A stretch of 64,000 bases of DNA from Diphasiastrum complanatum (GCA_029204225.1 CM055107.1:2757923-2821922), one strand, 5' to 3'. Shown: positions 38,101-50,181, counted from the stretch's first letter. The notes: generated by a model from the letters alone, not told the origin. Translations and numbers: made by a program.

Positions 38101-39475
38101 ACAGTTCATATATTGTCTATGACAAAAGGCTATAGTTCATATGTTGGCTATGACAAAAGGCTGTAACAAGCTCAAATGACTCTCTAATTGTCCAAGGATC
38201 CTCATATTACGAGGATGTGACTCTTGCATGGACAATCCATCCCTAAAACTTAGCAAAATTTTGATTCTTTGACAATTTCTAGCTCAATTTGCTACCTACA
38301 ACACCGTATTGACATGCATAGATGAGTTCAGTCATTCTAACCATTCCACAAATGCAAGCTACAAGCTTTAAAATTCCAGTATGCTATCATGCACTTAGAG
38401 TCATGAAAATTTGAGCAAAAACTATGACTTTTCATCCAAAATCATCAATTTTCTCTCTCATGCTATGTAAAATCTCTTACAATCACTTCTAGTCCCAAGA
38501 AAGCCTTACTCAAGCAATTCACTCTCTGATTGTCCAAAAACTAATTCCTGACATCACTTCATAGCAAAATTCACAATTTTCAATTAATTTTGACTATAAA
38601 CATTGATGCTAGTTATGGTGATACTGGCATGCAAACGTATAAGCATTGTCAAGCAATCATAGACAAAGTTGTGCATACAAAAAATGATTAGTATGTTGTG
38701 TCAATCAAGTGTAAATCTAATAATCACAAAGATACTATCACAATATCATGAAAAACCATGAAATTTCTTGTTAGCACTCTTATACAACTTTAGACAAAGC
38801 TAAGATCCGAGTTAATAATCCTTAAAGTGGTTTAAAAATCAAGAAACCAATTTAGAACTGTATCCAAAAAGCAATGATTTCCTATCATTAGCTAGAATTA
38901 AGAACTCCAACTCCACCTTTTGATCCAACCGCAAGCCTTGCTTTAATACCACTATGATGTCCTCCTAAAAAATATGCTTACAAGGATACTCAAAAGGACA
39001 TTGTGGAACTAAACCACCCAATGAAGTAGAGACTCAAGGTCAATACACAAAAGCTTCCACCTTTGAGCCACGATATGTGAATGAGGAGCAGAAAGCAGGT
39101 CACCAAAAGTTGAAAGTCGAGAATGAGGATGGCAAGCTCCATGGTTATATATGCCATAGGATTTTATGTGCATGTGCCTATGCAACTATGTTGCAAGTCA
39201 AATCTAATTCTAGTTAATACTAACACCACTCATCATGCAAATAATTGTCACACATCATGTGCTATTCTAGATGTTCATATTGGAGTACCATTGGCCCTCT
39301 CAATTTATTAATCAAAATCTAGCCTTAATTAGAATATTGAGGCATAAATAAATAACTCGACACTACATGCTTGAATCCCATGTCTAGACTAATAGAAATC
39401 CTCGGTCAACAACATGGCCATATGTTGTAAAGCTGACTCAGGTGCACCCAGCGTGCCCTGTAAGACTCTAAGGGG
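35100..39475. other. Unassigned DNA upstream of the FL gene
   Basis: 35.1-35.9 kb has ordinary composition and two short plus-strand Ser/Thr-rich ORFs without recognisable features; it may be promoter and leader DNA. 36.0-39.47 kb is AT-rich with no coding domain. Minus strand TGGTATTAAAGC at 38940-38951 resembles a mutated tRNA-Met primer site. A 31-bp duplication (AGTTCATAT...) occurs at 38103 and 38134. Confidence 0.4.
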
Positions 39476-40340
39476 TGACACTCCCTAAGGTCCCAGAGCA
39501 AGTTAGAACGTCAAGGACTGAGCCTCCGACCTGTGGTGAGCCAGTCAAGTAGTCACAAGTCATGAGCTAGCTCTGGAGCTCAAGTCATGGCCTAGTCAGG
39601 AAGCAAGTTGATTCTGCCACCGGGATGGCTCCCGGGACCCATGTCCGGGAGCCACACTGATTCTGCCAGGCTTGCCAGGCTTAATCAGCAAAATAAAAAC
39701 TAAGTCCTAAAAAGCGTGCTTTATCAGAAAGCACTATGTTTCAAACCAGAGGGGGTGCGCCGAATCACAGCAAAACTATAGGGGGAGTCCGACAGACAAA
39801 AACTTGGGCAGCTCAACCAGCGCCAGGAATCCAGTCGCCAGGTCTCAGCTCCCTCTACCAGCACGAGCCAGGCACAATGTCCAGCACGTGTTGGTGGCCC
39901 CGAGACCGGTCAGTCTATGTATGAATGTAACCTCTTCCAAATCTAATAAAGTTGATCCTTGGGGATGATTACCATTTCGGATTCGCCTCCGAGACTGGTC
40001 CAAGTGGAAGGACCCTTACTACAACCTTTTTGTGTCGCTAGCGCCTAAGGGTCCTCGTCATCGACATGGGGCTTGCCGCTATGCCAATTGGTCAGTTTGG
40101 CGACCATTATGCCTTGGGTTTCATGTGTGGCTTGTCTTTGCCTTTGGTTACCTTTTGGGGACGGATTCTGAGTTGGCTTTCGGGTTGGTTGGGATTCCAG
40201 TTTTCTTAAGTCTGAATGGTTAAGCTTGTTACGTTTCTGAGTTGGCTTTTACGTAAGTGCATGATGGATGAATGTTAGACTTAAGCGCGTGTTGGGAAAA
40301 CCGCTCAAGTCCCAGCACCCTTTGAGGTGCCGACGCAACA
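39476..40340 (+). repeat. Chromovirus left LTR
   Basis: 865 bp, TGACACTCCC...GCAACA, followed after two bases by the primer site TGGTATCAGAG. It holds a doubled GCCAGGCTT block near 39670. The 11 bp before it (ACTCTAAGGGG) equal the polypurine tract that precedes the right LTR. Confidence 0.92.
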
Positions 40341-41054
40341 TGTGGTATCAGAGTCGACTAGCCGGTCAGCTACGCAAGTCTCATAGGGATGGCCACATTT
40401 TGGGATTTGTCATGACAACCGTTGCGCAAGGTGCTGCCCACAGTGTAAGCACGGGTGCGTCCACGGTAGGGGTGGTCGGCAGAACGGGGGACTTGATGAG
40501 TCAAAGTGCTGCCCTCGAGGTGTAAGCATAGTCAGTTCTTGCGGTTCGGGCCTGGCGCTGTCTGCACGTAGGACGGATGAGGCAAAGTGTTGCCTAGGTA
40601 GGTGAAAGCACGGTCTGTACCTTGTGGGGTGCGGGGCGACATATTCGAACTGTATGGGTTAACCATTGATACAGAGATGCTGCTCGAATTCGGGTGTAAA
40701 GCATGGGTGGTTAGCTGCCGATGCGGGATAGCTGCCGATCGTTTAGCTATAAGGGCTATCGACCAAAAAGTGGTGGGGCGTGACTGAGGCAATGTGCTAC
40801 TTAATGGTGAAAGCACGGATGGTTGGATGGATGTTTCCCCGTGGGCTAATTCTGTGATAGATTTGTGTGGGCGCGGCTAGGCAAAGGTCCTACGTCCGGT
40901 CTCAAGGGGAATGTGACTTGAGAGGGATCCTCTGTTTAGCTTTGGTTGGTATGTTCGTTTGTGGTGTGCTTGCCTGGACCTGAATTATCCTTGACTACTT
41001 GTTTTGATCCAGGTGATTTGATCTAGTTGGGAGTTGTGAGAGGATCTTACATTT
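40341..41054 (+). other. Chromovirus primer site and leader, no gag
   Basis: TGGTATCAGAG at 40343 is the primer site. The following 700 bp have no gag fold or zinc knuckle in any frame. They contain repeated AGTGCTGCC and GTGAAAGCACGG-like blocks (near 40450, 40505, 40590 and 40800), suggesting old tandem duplication. Confidence 0.75.
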
Positions 41055-41282
41055 ATGAGTGGACGACACACAAGTATGGAAAGGAACTTCCATGGGGCAA
41101 CCCCCAAGACTGGTTCAAGATTGTTATTCTTATCAGGAAAGATCGCGGGGAGGAAGTCAGATTTCATGATCGACTCCGGAGCTTCACATAACTATATCTC
41201 AAGGAGTGTAGTGGAACAATTCAGCTTGCCGACCAGGAATGTTACATCTACTCTCGAGGTAGAAACAGCGAAGGAGCACTAG
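41055..41282 (+). pseudogene. Chromovirus aspartic protease, 5' part
   Basis: Protease start with [20 protein letters not shown], containing the Asp-Ser-Gly catalytic triad, preceded by RLLFLSGKIAGRK. The frame ends at a TAG at 41280-41282, and the remainder of the protease continues in another frame from about 41290, so a frameshift breaks the polyprotein. Normally gag-pol would be fused upstream; here a local ATG at 41055 is the first in frame. Confidence 0.88.
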
Positions 41283-41289
41283 ATGCAAA

Positions 41290-43335
41290 CAAAGCGACAT
41301 TGAACATCCCGATGCAGATTGGAAGATGGAAGGCTAAACTTAGCTTTGTGATTTTAGAGATGGATGCCTTCGATGTGATTTTGGGCCTCCCTTGGTTAAA
41401 TGAACACTGTATCGCAGTTTTGGGTAGGAGCTCAAACTTGGTCCTCTTGGATTACAAGGGACAAATCTGCGTGACAAAAGCCCTGCCCGGAGGAAATGCT
41501 AAGGATACCGATATTGAACAAAATCTGGGTGCAGCATTAGCGATGAAAAGAATGGCGAAAGGGAAAAGGTCAAAGTGCTTTCTTTGCATCTACCGAGAAG
41601 TCCCAGAAGGGAAAAGCGTGCGACAAGAAAACTTGCCAAAAGAAGTGGCAGATCTGCTAGAAGAATTTAGCGATGTGTTCCCGGAGGAACTCCCAGCTAA
41701 GCTACCTCCTCGAAGACCAGTGGACCATAAAATTGAGTTGGTACCAGGAACAGAGCCAACTTCACGAGCACCCTACAGAATGTCACAAGAGGAGTTGGCG
41801 GAACTGAAACGACAACTTGGTGAATTGATAGACAAAGGTTTTATTAGACCTAGCGCTTCACCTTTTGGAGCCCCAGTGTTGTTCGTGGAAAAGGCGGACA
41901 AAACTCTTCGAATGTGTGTGGATTATCGCATGCTTAACAAGAGTACCATCAAGAACAAGTACCCCATGCCTAGAATTGATGACCTATTCGACCAACTCAA
42001 ACATGCCAAATACTTTAGCCGAATAGATCTCAGATCTGGATATCATCAAATTCGAATAGCTAAAGGTGATGAGCACAAAACGGCGTTTCGAACGCGGTAC
42101 GGGAGTCACGAGTTTCTGGTGATGCCATTCGGTCTAACAAACACACCAGCCACTTTTTGCATGTTGATGAACAATATCTTTCAAGACTGTCTGGATAAAT
42201 TTGTCATTGTGTACATCGATGACATATTAGTATTTAGCCGGAACCTTAAAGATCACATTAAACATTTAAGGATAGTTCTCCAACAACTAAGGAGGAACTG
42301 CTTGTTCACGAAAAGAGAGAAATGTGAGTTTGTGGTGGAGGAAGTTGACTTCCTTGGACATGTTATAGGCCACGGACGTATTCGAATGGATCCTAAGAAG
42401 ATCAAGGCTATCTTGGATTGGCTAGCACCTAAAACTGTTCATGGCATCAAATCCTTTGTGGGCTTATGTAACTTTTACAGGAGATTCATTGAGACATTTA
42501 GCAAAATTGTGGCACCACTGTTGGAGCAGACCAAGACTCATCTGAAGATGACATGGACACCGGAATGTGAAGTAGCGTTCCAAGAACTAAAACGACGGAT
42601 CACTCAAGAACCCATCCTTGCCTTACCGGACTTTAGCAAAGCTTTTGAAATACATACAGACGCGTCGAACTTTGCTATTGGGGCCGTGCTGATGCAAGAC
42701 GGAAAACCTTTTGCATATTTCTCAAAGAAATTGAGTGACGTAGAGCGACGATGGCCAACTCATGAAAAAGAAATGGTCGCAGTAGTTCAAGCAGTGGAGC
42801 ATTGGAGACATTATGTGGCAGGAAAACCCTTCAAGGCGTTCACTGATAATGTATCACTCAAGTACTTCTCATCCCAAGGTATGCTCACGCCAAAGCAAAT
42901 GCGATGGCAAAACTTTCTCTCAAAATTCAATATAGACATAGTACACACGGCGGGAAAGAACAATGTGGTGGCGGATGCACTAAGTAGACAGGAGCACTTG
43001 ATGGCAACAGTGACAACTCAGGTGACTGGCCTACTCCAAGAAATCAGGGAGAATTATGGTGCAGATGCGTTGGCGAAGGACTTAATGATCGAATTCCAGC
43101 TGGGAAAGCCTCATAAACATTTCACTTGGAAAGATCAAATGGTTGTTTATAAACAACGCAGAGTATATGTCCCAGACAAAATCAACCTGAGGAAGAAAGT
43201 CTTGCGAGAACATCATGACGTACTAGCCGCTGGACATTCAGGGGTGAATCGCATGTATGAACTTCTCAAAAGAGGCTTCTATTGGCCAGGTATGTGGGCA
43301 GACGTTGAATCCTATGTGCAAACATGCCCGACAAC
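41290..43335 (+). pseudogene. Chromovirus protease end, RT, RNase H, integrase zinc finger
   Basis: The longest coding stretch of the window (about 680 codons before a frameshift). In order: protease end ([15 protein letters not shown]); RT with [49 protein letters not shown] and the YIDDILVFS catalytic box; RNase H with [19 protein letters not shown], the Glu in [10 protein letters not shown] and [10 protein letters not shown]; the linker [11 protein letters not shown]; and the integrase HHCC finger ([13 protein letters not shown]...YVQTCPT). The frame is lost near 43330, removing the last Cys of the finger. All RT and RNase H catalytic residues are intact. Confidence 0.95.
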
Positions 43336-43336
43336 A

Positions 43337-43724
43337 AGTGAAGGTGGAACCGCTAGCTCCAGCTGGACTACTCCAACCATTACCGGTACCAGCATACCCA
43401 TGGGATTCGGTGAGCATGGATTTTATTGTTCAACTACCATGGTGCCAAGGCTTCGACTCAATTTATGTGGTGGTTGACCGCTTTTCAAAGCAAGTTCATC
43501 TAGTACCAACTAAAAGTTCACTGACAGCTGAAGAAGTGGCAAGGTTATTTTTCAAATGTGTCTTCAAATACCACGACCTGCCTAGAACGATTATTTCTGA
43601 CCGAGACACCAAGTTCGTCGGAAAGTTTTGGACTTGTCTATTTCGCCTCGTGGGAACCGGACTGAATTTCAGCACTGCATATCACCCTCAGACAGATGGG
43701 CAAACAGAGCGAGTCAATCGATAG
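43337..43724 (+). pseudogene. Chromovirus integrase core
   Basis: Integrase catalytic core. Seen: [14 protein letters not shown] (first Asp), [33 protein letters not shown] (second Asp) and STAYHPQTDGQTERVNR (Glu), i.e. the full D-D-E set. The frame begins after the frameshift near 43330 and stops at TAG 43722-43724. A second in-frame stop follows at 43740-43742. Both stops could have arisen by C-to-T change. Confidence 0.93.
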
Positions 43725-43742
43725 ATTGAACAATATTTATGA

Positions 43743-44531
43743 AATTATGTCACTTGGGACCAATCCGATTGGGTCAACTACTTGGATATTCTCGAGTTTG
43801 CACATAGCAACCAAGTGAACAGATCTACTGGAAGGGCACCCTTCGAGATAAGCAATGGTCGGCTACCGATTGTTCCAAGCTCTTTTCTTACATGCATGCA
43901 GGAAACACCAGTACCCACTGTGGAGGAATTCATCAATGAGTGGCACACAAAGCTGACAGAGGTGAAGTCATTTTTAGAGCAGTCACAAAGGAGTATGGCA
44001 GCTAACGTAAACCCACATCGACGAGAACTGGAATTTAAGGAAGGTGATCAAGTATGGTTGAACACAAAGAACATTGTGTTACCAAAAGGTTTTTCTCATA
44101 AGTTCGCTCGACCTTATGCGGGACCATATTATGTCACCAAGAAGATCAACCCAGTGGCTTACCGATTAGCGCTGCCATCCAGCTTGGATATACACAATGT
44201 GTTTCATATCTCATTACTCAAACGGTACAAACCAGATGAGCGATTTGATCGGCAACACGAACTCCGTCACCCACCAACGACACTTGATGATACGAAGAGG
44301 CAGCTTGTACCAGAACAAATATTGACACATAGAAAGCGAACTGGCGTTCAACGTGAATATCTAGTGAAGTGGCTATGGGCTCCACTTATTGAGGCTTCTT
44401 GGGAGTACGAAGACAAACTTAAGGAGGGAGCCCCTGAAGTACTAGCAGATTATCTGCAGAAGAACCAACGCAATAGTCGTTTTCCCAGATCGGCACACAA
44501 AGCACTACCTGGCGGCATGCCTCCTACATAA
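43743..44531 (+). pseudogene. Chromovirus integrase C-terminus and chromodomain
   Basis: Same frame as the core after two stops. Seen: DILEFAHSNQVNRSTGRAPF; the GPY/F-type module (KFARPYAGPYYVTKKINPVA, YRLALPSSLDIHNVFHISLL); then a C-terminal chromodomain (VPEQILTHRKRTGVQREYLV, KWLWAPLIEASWEYEDKL) with the aromatic residues expected for binding methylated histone tails. Stop at 44529-44531, followed by a 240-bp untranslated stretch to the polypurine tract. Confidence 0.92.
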
Positions 44532-44780
44532 ACATTTATGGCCATTCTGAAGTTCAAGGAACTTCTCGGTATCTTTCTTAAGTTTGTCAATAAATCACTT
44601 GCAGCTTTACACAGGTTTTACGTAAGTGAACTTTATCTACACTTTTCCTGTGCTACTGCCAATGTATTTTTTAATTCAAAGTTGTGAAGGCCGGTGAATT
44701 AAGCCCGTGCCATACGTCCTAGGTCTAGTTTGGCCCTGATGAGGACATCAGCTTTTTCAAACGAGGGGAACTCTAAGGGG

Positions 44781-45596
44781 TGACACTCCCTAAGGTCCCA
44801 GAGCAAGTTAGAACGTCAAGGACTGAGCCTCCGACCTATGGTCAAGTAGTCACAAGTCATGAGCTAGCTCTGGAGCTCGAGTCATGGCCTAGTCCGGAAG
44901 CAAGTTGATTCTGCCACCGGGACGGCTCCCGGGACCCATGTCTGGGAGCCAGACTGATTCTGCCAGGCTTGCCAGGCTTAATCAGCAAAATAAAAACTAA
45001 GTCCTAAAGAGCGTGCTTTACCAGAAAGCACTATGTTTCAAATCAGAGGGGGTGCGCCGAATCACAGCAGAACTATAGGGGGAGTCCGATAGACAGAAAC
45101 TTGGGCAGCTCAACCAGCGCCAGGAATCCAGTCGCCAAGTCTCAGCTCCCTCTACCAACACGAGCCAGACACAATGCCCAGCACGTGTTGGTGGCCCCGA
45201 GACCGGTCAGTCTATGTATGAATGTAACCTCTTCCAAATCTAATAAAGTTGATCCTTGGGGATGATTACCATTTCGGTTTCGCCTTCGGGACTGGTCCAA
45301 GTGGAAGGACCCTTACTACAACTTTTTTGCGTCGTTGGCGCCTAAGGGTCCCTGTCATCGACATGGGGCTTGCCGCTATGCCAATTGGTCAGTTTGACGA
45401 CCACTATGCCTTGGGTTTCATGTGTGGCTTGTCTTTGCCTTTGGTTACCTTTTGAGGACGGATTCTGAGTTGGCTTTCGGGTTGGTTGGGATTCCAGTTT
45501 TCTTAAGTCTGAATGGTTAAGCTTGTTACGTTTCTGAGTTGGCTTTTACATAAGTGCATGATGGATGAATGTTAGACTTAAGCGCGTGTTGCAACA
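44781..45596 (+). repeat. Chromovirus right LTR shared with a second internal region
   Basis: 816 bp, same ends as the left LTR, but about 40 bp just before the terminal GCAACA are missing. It is followed by a second primer site (TGGTATCAGAGC at 45599) and 110 bp of leader nearly identical to 40341-40456, so it also acts as the left LTR of another unit. Confidence 0.9.
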
Positions 45597-46412
45597 TGTG
45601 GTATCAGAGCCGACTAGCCGGTCAGCTACGCAAGTCTCACAGGGATGGCCACGTTTTGGGATTTGTCAGGACAACCATTGCGCAAGGTGCTGCCCACAGT
45701 GTAAGCACATGTAGCGCAGGCATCCCAAAGGGAGCCGGGAACCATGACTTAGCTTCCCAGCCTTCAACTCTTGCCATCCAAATCCACTTGACATACAAGC
45801 AGCCAACTCGCCAACAACGATCAGACTTAACCAGCTTGAATTCTGAAAACCAACATTGAGATCCAACCTGGCGCCATGCCAAATCGGGGGTCCCGATGTG
45901 GGTGACTTCCCTCCAAGCATGCCACCCGACATACATCAAACTTAACCAACTCGAAGCTTCGTTACAAACGAGTAACATCCATTCCAAGCAAGCAGTCTGA
46001 CTTACATCAGACTTAACCAACTGAAAGCTTTGTCACGAGCGCTGGAAGCCAACCTGGCACCACGCCAGACTGGACAGCCATAAACATGTAACTTCCACCC
46101 AAGCAAGCCATCCAACTCAGTCGACAGGTTAGAGCCCGTTCCCCAAGAGCTTAACCCATTCACGTTCATGCAAGGAACACTCAGAACCACAAGTCACGAC
46201 AGATATGGAGACAACCAGTTCCTGGACCAAATGGTCCCGACAGCATACCGCTGGCGCCACAGACCAAATGGTCCCGACGGCATATCGCTGGCGTCCCGGG
46301 ATACGACCCTCAGCTATGTGCCAGCTTAAAAATTTGGAAGCGGCCTTACAACTGGCGCATTTACCGAACATTGAAACCCAGAAGGTAATCAGAATCAGTT
46401 TGAGGAAAATCC
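45597..46412 (+). mobile_element. Non-coding internal region of a linked element
   Basis: 45597-45716 copies the primer site and leader of the chromovirus. 45717-46412 is different and has no coding domain. It consists of diverged repeats: CATCAGACTTAACCA-type blocks at 45819, 45933 and 46003; CCAACCTGGCGCCATGCCA at 45863 with a variant at 46052; and a 38-bp tandem pair starting GACCAAATGGTCCCGAC at 46224 and 46262. Short non-coding internal DNA between related LTRs is typical of non-autonomous LTR elements (LARD/TRIM-like). Confidence 0.7.
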
Positions 46413-46650
46413 CACTATGCCTTGGGTTTCATGTGTGGCTTATCTTTGCCTTTGGTTACCTTTTGGGGATGGATTCTGAGTTGGCTTTCGGGTTGGTTGG
46501 GATTTCAGTTTTCTTAAGTCTGAATGGTTAAGCTTGTTACGTTTCTGAGTTGGCTTTTACGTAAGTGCATGATGGATGAATGTTAGACTTAAGCGCGTGT
46601 TGGGGAAACCGCTCAAGTCCCAGCGCCCTTTGAGGCGCCAGCGCAACACC
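46413..46650 (+). repeat. Partial third chromovirus LTR
   Basis: Matches the last 240 bp or so of the left LTR (from about 40105), including the block before GCAACA that the middle LTR lacks, and ends GCGCAACA at 46650. Its left part is missing. Confidence 0.9.
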
Positions 46651-49600
46651 ATATCACCTAGAGAGGCTGATCTTCCTTCTTCCTTTAGAGAACTTAAGCT
46701 CACTAAGTCATTAAAGATTTCTATTTTCTTCATCTATTGGAGGCACCCTTTTGACCTCTCATGAGATGATTAACAACTCCGTATTCTCATACTACTCTCA
46801 ATCATTTAGTCATGATCTCTCTAATCCTCTCCTTCACCGCATGATCTTGCTCTTTATCGCTCCTTTCCCTCCCCTCTTTCAATTGGTGAATCTCTCTCTC
46901 ATCCTCTCCTTCATTGCATGATCTTGCTCTTTATCGCTCCTTTCCCTCCCCTCTTTCAATTGGTGAATCTCTCTCTATTTCATCACCTTTCTTTCTTGAC
47001 AAAATTTACTTCTCATTGAAATCCTTACATAGAGATAAAACTCATAGTCATGATGGAGTCACTCCGAATTTGTTTGGTGATGCTATCATCTCCTGCCTGC
47101 TGTTATTAAGGAGGCTACGCAATTTTACTCGGTTTGGGCATTTTGTTTGTATTTTGTGAAAAGTTAATGATCTATGGTTATTTATCTTTGAGAGGGAAAA
47201 AAAGAAGAAGCTCATCAACCTACAAACGTAAGAGACACTTAGAGTCCATAGGCTCCAAGACTGGTCATATCTTTTACATAGTTGTTTGTTGATTCCTCTT
47301 GTAATGTAATGTTTTGCCATATTCATGTAGAACATAATTAGTGATTAGACATCAAAATTTGTTATTCTAACTTTCATCTAGCCCTCTTCAAGATGGCTAG
47401 GGTTGACTCTTCCTTTGACACCGTGCAATAAATTGTGTATGCAAAATACTATAAGGTGTTTTTAAAGAAAGGACAAAAGCAAGAACTCTTCAACTAGAAA
47501 GGTCAACCACAAATATCAAACTTCAAATTCAATCGAATGATTCCTAGCATGGTAGATGAAAACTTGGTATGTTGGTTTGTCCATTCACCCCTCTCCCCCA
47601 TATACGTGATGATATCTTGTCCTCCTCATGGGGACATCCTTATTGGGCAGCTAAGTTTGAAGGATGCTTCCTTTTTGGGGTTCAAAGGTTGTTGTTGCTT
47701 GGATGAATATTTAATGTTGGCCTTCAAAGTTGTTGTTGCTTGAATGAAGTTGGTAGTTTGGCCTTCGTGATAGTTGTTATTTGTATGAAGTTTGAGGAAT
47801 GTTGTTCAGGGTCATTGTTTGGCCTTTAAGGGTACTATGTCCTTGTCCTTTGATGATGTTTACCTTGCCCTTTGAGGACTATGCAGACATATTACTTAGA
47901 ACTAGCAATCCTTAAACAAAATATACATTCATATGAAAATCAAAGTTCTATAAAAATTCCCCCACAATAGTAGAGGTGGATAAGAGTCATTCTTGCATCC
48001 ATGAAGGTGAATGCTTGAATCTTTTCTCTTGCATTGTAGACACTAGGCTTGAGTCCTAGCTATTCTACATCTAGACACTAAGCTATACAACTGCACGAAG
48101 CATATATAGTGGTGAATCAAATCTTTAAATCCACCATGGGAGGTTGGGCCAAACTTGTCCTTTGAAGGCTTGTACTTCATTGGAAGCTTGCATATACAAC
48201 ATTGTTGATTGTGACCCCCACCAAATGCACATGTAACCATTTGGTCATTAACGTGGCCCAAATTGTACATGAACATGACTCATGTCCATAAATGTTTGCA
48301 CACAGTGCTTGGTCCTTTTGTGTGAAATATGTTATGAGAGATGGGATGATGCTTAGAAGGATGGGAATATCCCTACACAACCAACTCACAATCTTCCACT
48401 TTTGATTTTTCTTATGGTTTGCACAAATATACAAGAGAAAAAAACAACAATGTCACTCAAGAATAAAGTGAGTGAGCCATAGCACATGCGCATCTCACAA
48501 TCTTGCCTCACTTTAAGAAACCAAGGTTTTTCTCAAAATGCAACCTATGTTGCTCTTTGCCATAGCCGAGCTGGATAAAATGTTCCTATGGCAATGTAGA
48601 TCCAAGCTCAAATCATGCATTGACACCCCAAAACTCATGGCTTCCAAAACTTAAGAGAATTTTGCTCCTCATCCAGTTTTAACTTGATGTACAACGTAAA
48701 TAATGTCTGTAATCACACATTGCAAGGCTTAATTGATAGCCATGATTGGCACCTATTCAACTTCTTGAGAAAATTCTAATGAGTGATTTACTAGAGTCCT
48801 TTTATATAGTTTCTGCATAAAAGTTAAAAGAAAAAAAAACTTAAACATATAATACTATATAGTTAATTTGACGCTATTACTTAATATTGACAAAGTGTAG
48901 AAAATAAAGAGTAGTTTTAAAAAAACCAATTCATGAGATCTAGATCCACCATGTAAAATTAATTCAGATATGCGGTTTGAGAATTTGTGCAATAGCGTAA
49001 CTAGCTAGTTAGTAGTGAACTACAATACAATATCGATTATGCACCAAATGTACATGAGTAAAAAGTAAAGATTAGATGCTCCAATTGCAAATTATGTTTA
49101 TCTTGTTCTTACTCCAGAATTGTCTTCCTATTGTTACCTTTTATTATGTCTCCATAAATTTTCTAAATCGTCAAAACAATGCTTTATAAAAGCTATTATT
49201 GATACCTCTATCAAATACAACAAAGTTTCTTATTTTCCAATAAGAAATGGTTAACCACTCTTAGGACTTGGTAGGTAGATTTGTAGGACATCAAACATAC
49301 TTTGCTATCACATTTTCATTTCTTGCTACTAGAAAAATATATACATATATACGTGTGAGTGGGTGGACGATGAGTTTGATCATCGTAGTAGGTTTGATTA
49401 TCAATCAAAATGACGTTGAAGCTGAAATGAACTCTAGCTGAAAAGACAAATTACAAATAGTTTGCAAGCATATAATTTGCAAAAACATTATTGAGAAATC
49501 ATAGAAGTGAATAGTTGTTAGCAAGAGTGATTTGATAAGGGAAAAAGTGAAATGAAGAATGTGCAGTTTCTTGGTTGAATAAAAGTGCTTAAAAACATTG

Positions 49601-49924
49601 AGAGGACATGAGCTAAAATTATGTTGCTATGAAGAGAAGTTATCTTCTGTTGACTTAATAGCTCGATGTGTAGTGGTACTAATTATATACAATGAGTTGT
49701 TCTGATTACCAGAAATGTTAACTGCTAAATTGTTATACAATGAGTTGTTTTGATTACCAAAAGTGTTAACTGCTAAATTGTCATGCAAAAATGTTAACTT
49801 GTGAGTAAATGTTTGCTCATAAATGGTTTAGTAGTCGTGATCCCAAAAAGGTCAATTGTGCGATAAGTGCGACTTTGAGATATGTTGATGCTTTTGGCTA
49901 TTTTTATGAAAATAGTGAGATCGC
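46651..49924. other. Unassigned AT-rich DNA
   Basis: No coding domain. A 77-bp tandem duplication (GCATGATCTTGCTCTTTATC at 46839 and 46916) and a 48-bp one (ATACAATGAGTTGTT at 49687 and 49735) are the only structures seen. Confidence 0.45.
46830..46990. repeat. 77-bp tandem duplication
   Basis: CATGATCTTGCTCTTTATCG and the following pyrimidine-rich sequence occur twice, offset 77 bp, nearly identical. Confidence 0.92.
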
Positions 49925-50181
49925 ATATATGTATGGAGTATGCCCATATCCCTAAAGATGATAGAAAGAAATTGGATGCAAAGTTGTCTAAGAGTATCTT
50001 TTTGGGATACAATGAAGAGGAAAAGGCATGTAGACTATGTGATCTTACTAGCATAAAGAGGACCACAAATGAAGATGTGATCTTTGATGAGGATCACTCA
50101 CCAAGATGGGACACAACTGAGCTTATTCTAATAATTGATTCCAATCTTGAAGATCCAACTCCAACTTTTAGAGGGCCTTAG
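49925..50181 (+). pseudogene. Copia integrase-RT linker fragment
   Basis: Reads AHIPKDDRKKLDAKLSKSIF then LGYNEEEKACRL and EDVIFDED, the conserved segment between integrase and RT in copia polyproteins, which is also present intact at 59100-59260. Everything on either side is missing, so this is a short remnant. Confidence 0.85.

Larger units (their letters stand above)
39476..45596 (+). mobile_element. Ty3/gypsy chromovirus with both LTRs, gag missing
   Basis: LTR (39476-40340), initiator tRNA-Met primer site (40343), 0.7-kb leader, protease-RT-RNase H-integrase-chromodomain, polypurine tract (CTCTAAGGGG at 44771-44780), LTR (44781-45596). A C-terminal chromodomain places it among chromoviruses, which steer integration to chromatin. 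The internal region is only 4.44 kb because no gag is present between the primer site and the protease. By eye the two LTRs differ at about 30 positions over 800 bp, mostly transitions, plus small indels. No target-site duplication is seen, because internal-type sequence continues past the right LTR. Confidence 0.92.

Noticed and set aside
38940..38951. Primer-site-like TGGTATTAAAGC on the minus strand
   Set aside because: Two mismatches to the copia primer site and no LTR, gag or pol nearby; kept only as a remark.
45637..46020. 127-codon minus-strand ORF rich in Trp
   Set aside because: Lies across the leader junction and the non-coding repeats between chromovirus LTRs; it has no domain, and the opposite strand is the element's sense strand.
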